This document shows, piece by piece, positions 8,622 to 17,559 of a stretch of DNA of 64,000 bases. Origin of the DNA: Bacillus_BU sp051233475 (GTDB lineage: Bacteria > Bacillota > Bacilli > Bacillales > Cytobacillaceae); assembly GCF_051233475.1 (NCBI RefSeq), contig NZ_JBKFGH010000004.1:62001-126000 (forward strand), in the 5' to 3' direction. A program made the translations under genes and the position numbers. Position 1 is the stretch's first letter. Each line of letters starts with the position of its first letter. The notes under the pieces were generated by a model. It was not told where the DNA came from and searched no databases. It saw nothing but the letters and a program-made list of their open reading frames with translations.

Positions 8622-9074
8622 GTGACAAGGGAAGAAATAATCCAAAGAGTGTCAGAAAAAATCCGCTTAATACGGACCGAAGCAGGATATACCCAAGACA
8701 AAATGGCTGAAATTATTGGCCTTTCCAAAAAAACTTTGGTGCAAATCGAAAAAGGGAGAGTACTGGCTAATTGGTCAACGATTGTAACAGTATGTGCTCT
8801 TTTCCGTGATACCGAAACCGTTCAATTTTTATTTGGGGACGATCCACTCGAGGTATTAGAAACGGTTGCTCGAGAAGGAATTGATCTTCGCAAAGAAAAA
8901 ACACTGGGTGGTAAAGTTTGGTGGCGTGAAATTACAAGAGAGAATGGGTATATATTACAGCAAAATATCCTTAGTTCACATTATCGAATTCTTGATCAGG
9001 ACTACTACAGAATTTTTAGCAGCTTTGATGAAAAAGAGGCAAGGGAATGTTTCGCTGATTTATCTAAAAAATGA
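8622..9074 (+). CDS. XRE-family transcriptional regulator with C-terminal extension
   Basis: 150 residues from GTG 8622 (AGGGATG upstream; ATG 8556 lacks a ribosome site). The helix-turn-helix is at about 10-60 (IRLIRTEAGYTQDKMAEIIG, then LSKKTLVQIEKGR). The C-terminal 70 residues (GKVWWREI...DYYRIFSSFDE) are not a domain I can name. It follows the feo operon on the same strand and carries a dyad just ahead of it. A role in iron control is possible by position only. Confidence 0.85.
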   Translation: MTREEIIQRVSEKIRLIRTEAGYTQDKMAEIIGLSKKTLVQIEKGRVLANWSTIVTVCALFRDTETVQFLFGDDPLEVLETVAREGIDLRKEKTLGGKVWWREITRENGYILQQNILSSHYRILDQDYYRIFSSFDEKEARECFADLSKK

Positions 9075-9087
9075 TATGAGTGAACAT

Positions 9088-9112
9088 AAAAAACCAGCTA
9101 AGCTGGTTTTTT
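9088..9112. terminator. Bidirectional terminator between the XRE gene and yheG
   Basis: AAAAAACCAGC (9088-9098), loop TAA, GCTGGTTTTTT (9102-9112). Perfect 11-bp arms between convergent genes. Confidence 0.9.
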
Positions 9113-9116
9113 ATTA

Positions 9117-9737
9117 TTAGTAGGCTAAGCCTACTCTGCATTGGCTAAATTCGTCTGAACACAATTGCTTGTAGGCAAAATCAGCTGTGTCAGCGGTGGA
9201 AATTGATAGTCCATTTAAAGGGAGCAAATCTTTTTCAATTCGGTATACCCCAGTAGGCTCTCCATCTGGTAAGTAGGTTGGGCAAACAATAGTCCAATTT
9301 AGATTAGATTTTCGTAATTGAAGAAAGGCATTGAGATGGTCCTCAGCCGCCTTAGTCGATCGATTCCTTGACTCCGAAGACTGAAAGCGGTACAGCTTAG
9401 GTTCAAGCCGGGATTGTAGAATTCCGGCAGTTCCAATCGTTACGATTCGAGTAATGTTATGCTGTTTCATTGCATTAATGATTAATGGCATACTGGTGGA
9501 TAATGTTGAGTTTCCATCAGTATTTAAGGAACAAATAACCATGCTCGTCCCTCCGATGGCTTCGTTTATATCAGTTTCATTTAAGGCATTACCGACTACC
9601 CAACGGAGATTAGCGTGAGAAAAAGGAATATTTGAACTGTTACGAATAAGTGCTTGAACTTGATGGCCGTCCTCAAGGGCCTTTCTCAATATTATTGAAC
9701 CGACTCTTCCTGATGCACCAAATATACATACGTTCAC
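9117..9737 (-). CDS. yheG: NAD(P)-binding atypical SDR protein, YheG-like
   Basis: 206 residues with an N-terminal dinucleotide-binding motif GASGRVGS (about 8-15), a Rossmann fold of the NmrA/atypical SDR type, TIGTAGI (about 97) and a C-terminal NWTIVCPTYLPDGEP segment. There is no classical YxxxK catalytic pair that I can place with confidence, so it may be a sensor or reductase. Its position before a yheF-like gene and sspB is the B. subtilis order, which is why I use the symbol. It converges on the XRE gene. Confidence 0.8.
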   Translation of the reverse strand: MNVCIFGASGRVGSIILRKALEDGHQVQALIRNSSNIPFSHANLRWVVGNALNETDINEAIGGTSMVICSLNTDGNSTLSTSMPLIINAMKQHNITRIVTIGTAGILQSRLEPKLYRFQSSESRNRSTKAAEDHLNAFLQLRKSNLNWTIVCPTYLPDGEPTGVYRIEKDLLPLNGLSISTADTADFAYKQLCSDEFSQCRVGLAY

Positions 9738-9847
9738 AAAGTGTTCACATCCATGTCACAAATTTTACTAAATATACCTTTGCTAACTATATCTATATGA
9801 TATATTTAAATTGTTATTTTGTCAGTAAAAGGTTAGGAGGGGCGAAA

Positions 9848-9937
9848 GTGGAAGATTTTACAATTACACTTGCGATTGCTAGTATTATGGTGTTAGGATA
9901 TTTTATTGGTACTGCACTTATTAAAAAACCTTCATAA
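9848..9937 (+). CDS. 29-residue membrane mini-protein, YheF position
   Basis: GTG 9848 behind a strong GGTTAGGAGGGG site. The peptide is one hydrophobic helix (ITLAIASIMVLGYFIGTALI) after a short acidic start and ends KKPS. No longer frame fits as well. It lies between yheG and sspB, where B. subtilis has the short gene yheF; homology is not certain from sequence alone. Function unknown. Confidence 0.6.
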   Translation: MEDFTITLAIASIMVLGYFIGTALIKKPS

Positions 9938-9976
9938 AACAACTGCTTGCTGGAACGGAACATATGGTTTAAATGA

Positions 9977-10005
9977 AAGGCCCCATTCTTTTGGAATGGG
10001 GCCTT
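9977..10005. terminator. Bidirectional terminator between the mini-protein and sspB
   Basis: AAGGCCCCATTC (9977-9988), loop TTTTG, GAATGGGGCCTT (9994-10005): perfect 12-bp stem between convergent genes. Confidence 0.9.
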
Positions 10006-10040
10006 AGCCATTTTTATTCAATTAATTAGATTTAATATGC

Positions 10041-10241
10041 TTAAAATGAGCCGCCAAGTTGTTGTTCAGCCATAGATACTAAACGTTTTGTAATTTCTCC
10101 TCCAACTGAACCGTTAGCACGGGAAGTGGTGTCAGCACCTAATTGAACACCGAATTCTGATGCAATTTCTAATTTCATTTGGTCAAGAGCTTGTGCTACT
10201 CCAGGTACAAGTAGATTGTTACTATTTGATCCGTTTGGCAT
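10041..10241 (-). CDS. sspB: Alpha/beta-type small acid-soluble spore protein
   Basis: 66 residues. It has both family signatures: the germination protease site region KLEIASEFGV (cleavage within EIASE) and GGEITKRLV near the C-terminus. These proteins coat DNA in the dormant spore and are degraded at germination. GAGGAG lies 8 bases before ATG 10241. The symbol follows position (sspB in B. subtilis); the paralog cannot be fixed without a tree. The 264 bases to its right hold its promoter, but I could not read a convincing sigma-G site. Confidence 0.93.
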   Translation of the reverse strand: MPNGSNSNNLLVPGVAQALDQMKLEIASEFGVQLGADTTSRANGSVGGEITKRLVSMAEQQLGGSF

Positions 10242-10505
10242 AAAGTATCATCTCCTCATGAAATTTTTAAAATGGTTGGGTCAAGCCGGAATTGCACCAG
10301 CGGCAGAAATGAATCTGCACCAAACTATGGTTAACCCATTCAAGAAAGAACTTTTTTCGGTGTTTACTGTTATTATGTTGGTTTCAGAGAAAATCATTCA
10401 TTCTCCAACTTGCTAATTTATCCCAGTTTATTATTTTTTCATACATATACGCTATTAAAGGGAGGAAAACTACTGTATCAAATCTAATTGGGAAGGTTGA
10501 CAAAA

Positions 10506-10748
10506 ATGGGGATGTGTCCAAATTGTAATGGATTTGAACTTGTAAAATTCCAGTGTCCTTCTTGCGGGAATGTTATGGATGACAGTGGTAGAATAATGGA
10601 CTTTTATGACGATTATAGCGCTTATATGGAAATAGATGATTTAAAACTTGAGGATGGATATACTGAAACTTATGCAAAGGGAAAATGTCCGCATTTAATG
10701 AGTTGTCCACAATGTGGTCGAAATGAAGTGAAATTTATTCAAGAATAA
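10506..10748 (+). CDS. Small zinc-ribbon-like protein of unknown function
   Basis: 80 residues from ATG 10506 (GGAAGG 10 bases upstream; in-frame starts further up lack a site). Two Cys pairs at the start (CPNC, CPSC) and CPH...CPQC near the end, with an acidic middle (DFYDDYSAYMEIDDLKLED). The pairs look like two zinc knuckles. I do not recognise a named family. It is transcribed alone. Confidence 0.7.
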   Translation: MGMCPNCNGFELVKFQCPSCGNVMDDSGRIMDFYDDYSAYMEIDDLKLEDGYTETYAKGKCPHLMSCPQCGRNEVKFIQE

Positions 10749-10831
10749 GAAGCAGGCTCAAATAACAGAATGGAGAATAAATAATAGTCCAAACTCTGAT
10801 TAGTCTGCTTCTATATAGGGTCTTGCTTATG

Positions 10832-11926
10832 TTAGCGAATACGTTGTTCCGTTTGAACATCGAAGAAATGAATTTTATTCATATCAAACGCTATATCTAA
10901 AATTTCTCCAGGTCTTGGGTCATTTCTTGAATCAAGTCGTGCAATAATTTCCTGTCCAGCTAAATGGGCATAGATGTTTGTTTCTGCACCGGTGGATTCT
11001 ACTACTTCAATTGTAGTGGTAAATTTATTCTGAGCCCCAGCAACAATCAAAGGATTATCATGGATATCTTCCGGGCGAATACCGAGAAAGACGTCTTTAC
11101 CATCATAGCCTTTGTTGTGGAGTATCGATATTTTTTCTTTAGGAATTGAAATTTTAATATGCTCGAAGACGAAATAATCTTTAACAATTTTCCCTTTGAA
11201 AAAATTCATTGCAGGGGAACCAATAAAACCTGCAACAAATAAATTTTCTGGATACTCATAAACATTTTTAGGAGCTCCAACCTGTTGGATTACCCCATCG
11301 TTCATTACGACTAGTCTAGTTGCCATTGTCATTGCTTCGGTCTGATCATGTGTTACGTAAACGGTTGTGGTTTGCAGACTTTGATGAAGCTTAACAATTT
11401 CCGAGCGCATTTGAACTCGAAGCTTAGCGTCAAGATTTGATAAAGGTTCATCCATTAAAAATACTTTTGCATCTCGAACAATAGCACGTCCTAATGCAAC
11501 CCGTTGCCGCTGCCCGCCAGAAAGAACTTTAGGCTTACGAGTTAGAAGAGATTCTAATCCGAGAATATGGGCTGTTTCGCGCACGCGTCTATCTATTTCA
11601 GCTTTTGGATATTTACGAAGCTTAAGCCCAAACGCCATATTATCATAAACAGTCAAATGCGGGTATAAAGCGTAGTTTTGGAATACCATTGCAATATCAC
11701 GATCTTTTGGCGGAACACCGTTTACCTTCTTACCGTCCATAAAAAAATCTCCGATTGTGATTTCCTCAAGACCAGCAATCATTCTTAATACAGTGGATTT
11801 GCCACACCCAGAAGGTCCGACAAGTACGATAAATTCCTTATCTTTTATTTGGAGATTAAAATCTTTTACTGCTGTTATATGATGATCAAAATTTTTGTAT
11901 ATATGCTCTAATTTTAATTCTGCCAA
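10832..11926 (-). CDS. msmX: MsmX/UgpC-type multi-sugar ABC transporter ATPase
   Basis: 364 residues from TTG 11926, preceded by GGAGG with 8 bases between; the upstream TTG 11941 overlaps that site and is rejected. Walker A GPSGCGKST, signature LSGGQRQR, Walker B VFLMDEP, switch THDQTEA, then the OB-like MalK regulatory domain with GIRPEDI. In B. subtilis MsmX is a shared ATPase that energises several sugar importers. No permease lies nearby, matching that free-standing role. Confidence 0.92.
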   Translation of the reverse strand: MAELKLEHIYKNFDHHITAVKDFNLQIKDKEFIVLVGPSGCGKSTVLRMIAGLEEITIGDFFMDGKKVNGVPPKDRDIAMVFQNYALYPHLTVYDNMAFGLKLRKYPKAEIDRRVRETAHILGLESLLTRKPKVLSGGQRQRVALGRAIVRDAKVFLMDEPLSNLDAKLRVQMRSEIVKLHQSLQTTTVYVTHDQTEAMTMATRLVVMNDGVIQQVGAPKNVYEYPENLFVAGFIGSPAMNFFKGKIVKDYFVFEHIKISIPKEKISILHNKGYDGKDVFLGIRPEDIHDNPLIVAGAQNKFTTTIEVVESTGAETNIYAHLAGQEIIARLDSRNDPRPGEILDIAFDMNKIHFFDVQTEQRIR

Positions 11927-12007
11927 CTGTTTTTCCTCCAAATTTATATGATTGCATTATCAAATTTGGTAAATGACTGATGTTTCTAATCGTAAAAAAG
12001 GTTGTAT

Positions 12008-12220
12008 TTATTTTTCATATACATGAAAAAGCATGAGTTCGTGTATTTGTGCAGTTAACTTTCCTTTATCTAGTTCATCAGGTTCTGTGGAGGTCCACTC
12101 GATTTTTCCGGATTGATGATAGATCCCTGAAAATAATTGTTTATTATAATAAAAGGAAAATTTCCAGCCCGGAATTTGACTGTTTTCAAACAGTGATTGA
12201 AATTGAAAATGTTGTAACAT
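12008..12220 (-). CDS. yheE: YheE-like conserved small protein
   Basis: 70 residues from ATG 12220, with GGGAGGGAGAT directly upstream. Rich in aromatic residues (WKFSFYYNK, GKIEW), no membrane helix, ends YEK. Matches the YheE/DUF5342 family by position (between msmX-like and yheA) and by look; function unknown. Earlier in-frame starts lack a ribosome site. Confidence 0.75.
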   Translation of the reverse strand: MLQHFQFQSLFENSQIPGWKFSFYYNKQLFSGIYHQSGKIEWTSTEPDELDKGKLTAQIHELMLFHVYEK

Positions 12221-12403
12221 GATATCTCCTCCCTCCCTCATTATATTTTGCTGGAAGAAACCTCGCAAATGCTATTGCCTTTTTTTGTTGAACATTTGCT
12301 GGCGTTGGTTAATCATGTTGTTTTTAAAGTGAACTTCTTTCAATCATATACATACTTTGGTATAGTGAAATGGATTGTTGAATCGACAAAAGGAGAGATT
12401 GAA

Positions 12404-12754
12404 ATGGCAGTTAATATGTATGATGCAGCTTATGAATTAGAAAGAGCCATTCGTCAGAGTGATGAATATGCTCGTTTGCAAAAAATGTACAAAGATGTTT
12501 ATGCAGACGAAGCAGCTCGAAAAATGTTTGAAGGGTTTCGAGAACTCCAATTAAACTTACAACAAAAACAAATGATGGGTCAGGAAATCACACAAGCAGA
12601 GGTTGAACAGGCACAAAAGACAGTTGAAGTGGTTCAGCAGAACTTAAAAATTGCTCAACTTATGGAAGCAGAACAACTGATGAGTCGAGTGATTGCAGAA
12701 TTAAATCAGGTCATTATGAAACCGCTTGAGGAATTATATACTTCACAACAATAG
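12404..12754 (+). CDS. yheA: YheA, YlbF/YmcA-family helical protein
   Basis: 116 residues from ATG 12404 (AAAGGAGAG, 7-base gap); the longer frame from 12248 has no site. Nearly all helix, rich in Gln, Glu and Met (LQLNLQQKQMMGQE...EVEQAQKTVEVVQQNL), with the family pattern of two long helices. YlbF and YmcA act with YaaT on RNase Y; YheA is the less known paralog, and a role in that complex is only inference. Divergent from yheE. Confidence 0.88.
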   Translation: MAVNMYDAAYELERAIRQSDEYARLQKMYKDVYADEAARKMFEGFRELQLNLQQKQMMGQEITQAEVEQAQKTVEVVQQNLKIAQLMEAEQLMSRVIAELNQVIMKPLEELYTSQQ

Positions 12755-12877
12755 TAGATAATGCTGTTATTAAAAAGCAGGACTTTACTGTGAAAACAAA
12801 GATACAATGTTCTAATTAGGCTTTCCTATTCATACACCTGTATAAGACACTTACATCTTTGAATAGGGGGCCAATCA

Positions 12878-13744
12878 ATGATTTATCGTTTGCTTGCCTT
12901 AAATATTGATGGGACACTTCTACAGTCAAACGGAAAACTTCATCGTTCAACTAAAGAGGCCATCGAATATGTACAACAAAAAGGAATCTACGTCACACTT
13001 GTTACTTCCCGAAGCTTCCCGTCCGCTAGTAAAGTGGCCAACGCGTTAAAAATACCGTCCATGCTCGTCACACATCGTGGCGCTTATATTGGAAATACAA
13101 TTGATAAACAACTTCTTGCTAAACGAATTCCTGAGGATATTACCTATGATCTCGTTCGTTTACTCGAAGGGTTTCAATGTCAAATTCGGGTTCAGCATGA
13201 ACGTTTCTCGTTAATTAATAAAACCAAGACAAATCATAATCTTTTAGCTAAAACCGTATTTAGCTCAGGGGAACCGGTATTGTATGCTCACCAGTTTGTT
13301 GACAGCATCAGTGAAGCTTTGGCGACACAGAAGATCGCTCCTCCAAAAATTGAGGTCAAGTTTGAGCATAAAGAAGACCTCAAGGATGCAAAAGAAGCTA
13401 TAGCAAGGATGTTTACCGAGATTGAGATTATGGTAGCAGGAGCATCGGGACTTGAGTTTGTTCCTGCAGGTGTTTCAAAAGAAAATGGTCTTATTTATTT
13501 AGGCGAGTGTTTAGGAATAAATAGAAAAGAAATGGTGGTCATTGGTGCAGATATTGATGACATTCCGATGATTGAAGCTGCTGGCTTAGGGGTCGCGATG
13601 GGAAATGCACCTGTTGCCGTTAAACAAGCGGCCGACTGGGTAACGAGATCGCAAAACGAGCAAGGTGTTGCATATATGGTCAAAGAGCATTTTCGAAAAC
13701 AACAGCCAATTGCTTTTCTTCGCAAAATGAATATAATCAAATAA
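12878..13744 (+). CDS. yhaX: YhaX, Cof-type HAD-fold protein with altered catalytic motifs
   Basis: 288 residues of the Cof/HAD IIB group, with GGGGG 7 bases before ATG 12878. Motif I, normally DxDGT, reads N9-I-D-G-T, so the Asp nucleophile is Asn. Motif IV, normally GDxxND, reads GADIDD, with Ala for the first metal-binding Asp. Motif II is present as VTSRS. The fold is intact (C-terminal VAMGNAP), but ordinary HAD phosphatase chemistry looks unlikely. B. subtilis yhaX is known as a sporulation gene. The downstream hairpin makes it a single unit. Confidence 0.88.
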   Translation: MIYRLLALNIDGTLLQSNGKLHRSTKEAIEYVQQKGIYVTLVTSRSFPSASKVANALKIPSMLVTHRGAYIGNTIDKQLLAKRIPEDITYDLVRLLEGFQCQIRVQHERFSLINKTKTNHNLLAKTVFSSGEPVLYAHQFVDSISEALATQKIAPPKIEVKFEHKEDLKDAKEAIARMFTEIEIMVAGASGLEFVPAGVSKENGLIYLGECLGINRKEMVVIGADIDDIPMIEAAGLGVAMGNAPVAVKQAADWVTRSQNEQGVAYMVKEHFRKQQPIAFLRKMNIIK

Positions 13745-13749
13745 TTATA

Positions 13750-13778
13750 GGGCTCTCCGTAAATGGGGAGTCCTTTTT
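13750..13778 (+). terminator. Terminator after yhaX
   Basis: GGGCTCTCC (13750-13758), loop GTAAAT, GGGGAGTCC (13765-13773), two G-T pairs, then TTTTTATT. Confidence 0.85.
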
Positions 13779-13888
13779 ATTATTTGACATATTTTTCGGG
13801 ATCAGTACACTTAAATTAACTCGATCACTTGTAAGGATCATATTACTTAGACTAATAGAGGTTTCACTTTAGAATAGAAGGTGATGGG

Positions 13889-15397
13889 ATGAAAATATAT
13901 ATTTTAGGTGTGGAGGATGAGCGGCTTCATCGTCCAATTCAATTAATTGCTAATTTATTTTTCGAAGACGCTGAACTTTTGTTCCGGCCGTCCAATGATG
14001 AAGATGTAACAATAAATTTTCAATTGAATATCGATCATCAAAAGGTAAGTGTGCATACCCAATTAACCGATAAGAACAGGAAGACTTTTCATGCTTCGTT
14101 TGAAAAAAGACTACAGGAAACAACTGATAAAGAAAAGTTCAAACGAGTAAAACAAGCTGTTTCTCGTGTTTTATTGACAGTTCTTCAAGATTGGACAGGT
14201 ATTACTCAAAAATGGGGGATATTAACGGGAGTTCGGCCGACGAAGCTACTTCATCGAAAAAATATCGATCACATTCCAATGTCGATCGCTCATCAGCAGT
14301 TGAAGGAAGAATTCTTAATTACTGATGATAAAATTGAACTAATGAAGGAGATTGTTAGCAGGCAGTTAGCCGTGATCCCTGATTTGTATGAGTTAAAAAA
14401 TGAGGTCAGCATTTATATTGGGATCCCATTTTGTCCCACTAAATGCGCTTATTGTACATTCCCGGCTTATGCAATTAACGGGCGACAAGGTTCCGTGCAT
14501 TCGTTTTTAGGTGGACTTCATTATGAGATTGAACAGATAGGCCAATGGCTAAGGGAAAATAATATTCGCATTACCACCGTATACTTCGGTGGTGGAACTC
14601 CTACTAGTATAACCGCAGAGGAAATGGACCTGCTTTATGAGGAAATGTATCGATCGTTTCCGAATGTAGAAAAAATCCGTGAAGTTACGGTGGAGGCTGG
14701 AAGACCAGATACGATCACGGTGGAAAAAATTAATATTTTGAAGAAGTGGAATATTGGCCGGATCAGTATTAACCCACAATCGTATATTCAGGAAACGCTT
14801 AAGGCAATTGGCCGCCACCATACTGTCGAAGAAACCATTAAAAAGTTTCATCTTGCAAGGGAGATGGGAATGTCCAATATTAATATGGACTTAATTATTG
14901 GTCTACCTGGTGAGGGGATTCCAGAATTTACCCACACTTTGAATGAAACGGAAAAACTTGTACCAGAATCTTTGACCGTTCACACATTATCATTTAAACG
15001 CGCTTCTGAAATGACCCAAAACAGAAACAGATATAAAGTGGCGGATCGGTCTGAGGTTGAAGACATGATGGGACTGGCAGAGAAGTGGACAAAATCTCAT
15101 GATTATTCTCCATATTATTTATATCGTCAAAAAAATATTCTTGGAAATCTGGAAAACGTGGGGTACGCGTTACCTGGAAAAGAAAGTTTGTATAATATTA
15201 TCATTATGGAAGAGATGCAGACGATTATTGGCTTAGGGTGTGGGGCATCTAGTAAATTCATTGACCCAATCGATGGTAAAATCACCCATTTTGCCAATCC
15301 AAAGGATCCTAAATCTTATAACGAAAGCTTTAAGGAATATGCCGATAAAAAACTTGAAATATTAAACAAGATATTTAATAAAGATAAAGCCTTATGA
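13889..15397 (+). CDS. hemZ: Oxygen-independent coproporphyrinogen dehydrogenase HemZ (radical SAM)
   Basis: 502 residues. The radical-SAM cluster motif CPTKCAYC (CxxxCxxC, about 182-189) is followed by YFGGGTPTS and NMDLIIGLPGE, all typical of the HemN/HemZ group. An N-terminal region of about 165 residues is particular to HemZ. The family acts on coproporphyrinogen III during heme synthesis when oxygen is low. AAGGTGATGGG precedes ATG 13889. It stands alone, away from hemEHY at 48443, as in B. subtilis. Confidence 0.93.
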   Translation: MKIYILGVEDERLHRPIQLIANLFFEDAELLFRPSNDEDVTINFQLNIDHQKVSVHTQLTDKNRKTFHASFEKRLQETTDKEKFKRVKQAVSRVLLTVLQDWTGITQKWGILTGVRPTKLLHRKNIDHIPMSIAHQQLKEEFLITDDKIELMKEIVSRQLAVIPDLYELKNEVSIYIGIPFCPTKCAYCTFPAYAINGRQGSVHSFLGGLHYEIEQIGQWLRENNIRITTVYFGGGTPTSITAEEMDLLYEEMYRSFPNVEKIREVTVEAGRPDTITVEKINILKKWNIGRISINPQSYIQETLKAIGRHHTVEETIKKFHLAREMGMSNINMDLIIGLPGEGIPEFTHTLNETEKLVPESLTVHTLSFKRASEMTQNRNRYKVADRSEVEDMMGLAEKWTKSHDYSPYYLYRQKNILGNLENVGYALPGKESLYNIIIMEEMQTIIGLGCGASSKFIDPIDGKITHFANPKDPKSYNESFKEYADKKLEILNKIFNKDKAL

Positions 15398-15413
15398 AAA
15401 TAGGGCTTTTTTT
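15386..15413 (+). terminator. Terminator overlapping the hemZ stop
   Basis: AAAGCC (15386-15391) and GGCTTT (15404-15409) followed by a run of T; the hemZ stop lies in the loop. Confidence 0.75.
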
Positions 15414-15509
15414 CACGAAAAATGAAATTTTACAAAGTTTTTAGAAAAATCTTACCATTGTAATATTTTCGTTTTATAATGGTAGATGGAGAATAAAGGA
15501 GGAGAAATT

Positions 15510-16301
15510 ATGGGGGAAAATATTGTGGCAGAAACAGTAAATGTTAGGGTTGAAGGTCGGGTTGCAACTATTGAACTAAACCGGCCAGAAGCTTTAAATG
15601 CATTAAACAAGGACATTTTAAAATGCTTGGCAGTAAAATTGAAAGAAATTAGCATTTCGGACGATATAGATATTGTCGTATTAACTGGGGCAGGCAATGT
15701 CTTTTCTGCGGGTGGAGATATTAAAACAATGCTAAAGGGCATTGATGAAAGCGATTTCCTTTCGGTGATGGAGATAATAAGCGAATTAGTCATTACGCTT
15801 TATTGCTTACCAAAGGTTACGATTTCTGCAATTAGGGGTGCAGCAGCTGGTTTAGGAATGAGTTTAGCGCTTGCAACAGATTATATTTTGGCTGAAAGTT
15901 CAAGCAAAATAGCCATGAATTTTATTAATCTTGGACTGATTCCAGATGGTGGGGCACATTTCTTTTTAGAGAAGCTTGTTGGCGAATCGCAGGCTAAGCA
16001 GATTATTTGGAAAGGTGAAACGATGACCGCTGTGGAGGCGCAAAAACAGGGTCTGGTTAATGAAGTAGTTGATAGTAATTTACAAATAGCTCTGGACAAT
16101 AAAATTAATGAATGGTTGAACCGTCCGCTTCAAGCTATGATCAAAACGAAAAAAATATTTGCTGAGAATAATCGACCACAATTATTAAAAGTGTTGGAAT
16201 TAGAAAAGATTGCCCAAATTAAAATGTGGGAGACAAGCGACCACAAGGAAGGTATTCAGGCATTTCTTGAAAAACGCCAGCCAAAATTTACTGGTAGATA
16301 A
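15510..16301 (+). CDS. yhaR: YhaR, enoyl-CoA hydratase/isomerase family protein
   Basis: 263 residues from ATG 15510 behind AAAGGAGGAG. Crotonase fold: NRPEALNALN, oxyanion-hole residues in FSAGGDIKTM and AIRGAAAGLGMSLALATD, then NLGLIPDGGAHFFL. The second catalytic Glu of classical hydratases (usually LGLxPExG) is replaced (LIPDGG), so isomerase or another crotonase reaction is possible. Substrate unknown. It has its own terminator. Confidence 0.88.
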   Translation: MGENIVAETVNVRVEGRVATIELNRPEALNALNKDILKCLAVKLKEISISDDIDIVVLTGAGNVFSAGGDIKTMLKGIDESDFLSVMEIISELVITLYCLPKVTISAIRGAAAGLGMSLALATDYILAESSSKIAMNFINLGLIPDGGAHFFLEKLVGESQAKQIIWKGETMTAVEAQKQGLVNEVVDSNLQIALDNKINEWLNRPLQAMIKTKKIFAENNRPQLLKVLELEKIAQIKMWETSDHKEGIQAFLEKRQPKFTGR

Positions 16302-16331
16302 AAAGCAAAGAGCGTCCTGCTCTTTGCTTTT
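16301..16331. terminator. Bidirectional terminator between yhaR and yhzD
   Basis: AAAAGCAAAGAGC (16301-16313), loop GTCCT, GCTCTTTGCTTTT (16319-16331). Perfect 13-bp stem. Confidence 0.93.
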
Positions 16332-16333
16332 TA

Positions 16334-16519
16334 TTATGGGTGAAAAAGAATTAATTTTCCTAATGGAGATGTGCAACGGTGGGTTTTTTCAGATAATCCC
16401 TTCTCCTTAAGGAGTTGCTCCCCTTGCACTTTTGCCTCTTCATCATTGTTCGCCTGAAAAGTTTCATCGATTAGCTTATGACCACTTGGATCAAAGGCGG
16501 TTAGTTTGTATGCTACCAT
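16334..16519 (-). CDS. YhzD-like conserved small protein
   Basis: 61 residues, AAAAAGGAGC 7 bases before ATG 16519. Begins MVAYKLTAFDPSGHKLIDE, then a charged helix (NNDEEAKVQGEQLLKEKG) and SPLGKLILFHP. Length, start and place beside yhaQ fit the YhzD family of Bacillus; function unknown. Convergent with yhaR. Confidence 0.7.
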   Translation of the reverse strand: MVAYKLTAFDPSGHKLIDETFQANNDEEAKVQGEQLLKEKGLSEKTHRCTSPLGKLILFHP

Positions 16520-16659
16520 TTTGTGCGCTCCTTTTTAGAATATTCAGATGATTATATATATTTTTACACATTTCTAAACATTTGGCAAAAGTTTTGTGAA
16601 TTTGAAACTTTTTCACAATCTAAGTCGTATAATTGAAATAATTGGAAGGAGGGAGCAGA

Positions 16660-17559
16660 ATGGCTTTACAACTTCAGCATATTACAAAGCGATTTGGCAA
16701 TTTTACTGCAGTGGACGATTTATCATTGACAATTCCAGAAAATGAAATGTTTGGCTTTCTTGGAGCAAATGGTGCAGGAAAAACGACTACATTCAGAATG
16801 ATTTTGGGTTTGCTTGATCCAAGCGAGGGTGACATTCTTTGGGGAGGCCAATCAATTAATTACTCATTAAGCAGTGCAATTGGCTATTTACCGGAAGAAA
16901 GGGGGCTATATCCTAAGCTAAAAGTCAGTGAACAGCTCATCTATTTAGCTAGATTGAAGGGAATGGCCAAGCGGGAAGCAGAAAAACAATTATTGTATTG
17001 GCTCGGGCGTTTTAAGATTCCTGACTACGCTGATAAGAAAGTTGAAGAGCTTTCTAAGGGAAATCAGCAGAAAATACAATTTATCGCAGCGGTATTACAT
17101 AAGCCTAAACTATTAATTTTAGATGAGCCGTTCAGCGGTTTGGACCCTGTTAATGTAGAACTTTTGAAACGGGCTGTAATCGACTTGAAGGAATCCGGAA
17201 CATCGATTGTATTCTCGAGTCATCGAATGGATCACGTTGAGGAAATGTGTGAGCACCTTTGTATTCTGCAAAAGGGGCGTCCGGTTGTTCAAGGAAACTT
17301 AAAAGAAATAAAGCGGGAATTTGGGAAGAAAAATCTCGTTATTCATTCTGACATAAAGCTAGATTTTTTATCTGACTTTTCAGGTGTTACAAAACTTTAT
17401 CGCACAACCGAAGGGGTTCGTTTACACGTGGAGGGAGAAGAAGTCGCCCATCGTATTTTAAAAGAAATTGTAAGTAAAGGGTTTATTCGTAAATTCGAAC
17501 TTGAAGAGCCCTCTTTGAATGATATTTTTATCGAGAAAGTAGGTGCCTCCTATGAATAG
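16660..17559 (+). CDS. yhaQ: YhaQ, ABC exporter ATP-binding protein
   Basis: 299 residues from ATG 16660 (GGAAGGAGGG). Walker A GANGAGKTT, signature LSKGNQQK, Walker B LLILDEP, switch SSHRMDH. The LSKGNQQK signature and the C-terminal extension of about 80 residues are those of NatA-type ATPases. It pairs with the membrane protein YhaP, whose start overlaps its stop by 8 bases. Likely exports Na+, peptide or drug; substrate unknown. Confidence 0.92.
   Translation: MALQLQHITKRFGNFTAVDDLSLTIPENEMFGFLGANGAGKTTTFRMILGLLDPSEGDILWGGQSINYSLSSAIGYLPEERGLYPKLKVSEQLIYLARLKGMAKREAEKQLLYWLGRFKIPDYADKKVEELSKGNQQKIQFIAAVLHKPKLLILDEPFSGLDPVNVELLKRAVIDLKESGTSIVFSSHRMDHVEEMCEHLCILQKGRPVVQGNLKEIKREFGKKNLVIHSDIKLDFLSDFSGVTKLYRTTEGVRLHVEGEEVAHRILKEIVSKGFIRKFELEEPSLNDIFIEKVGASYE

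Noticed and set aside
10216..10416. 66-codon frame opposite the sspB start
   Set aside because: Overlaps the sspB promoter and start in antisense, no ribosome site.
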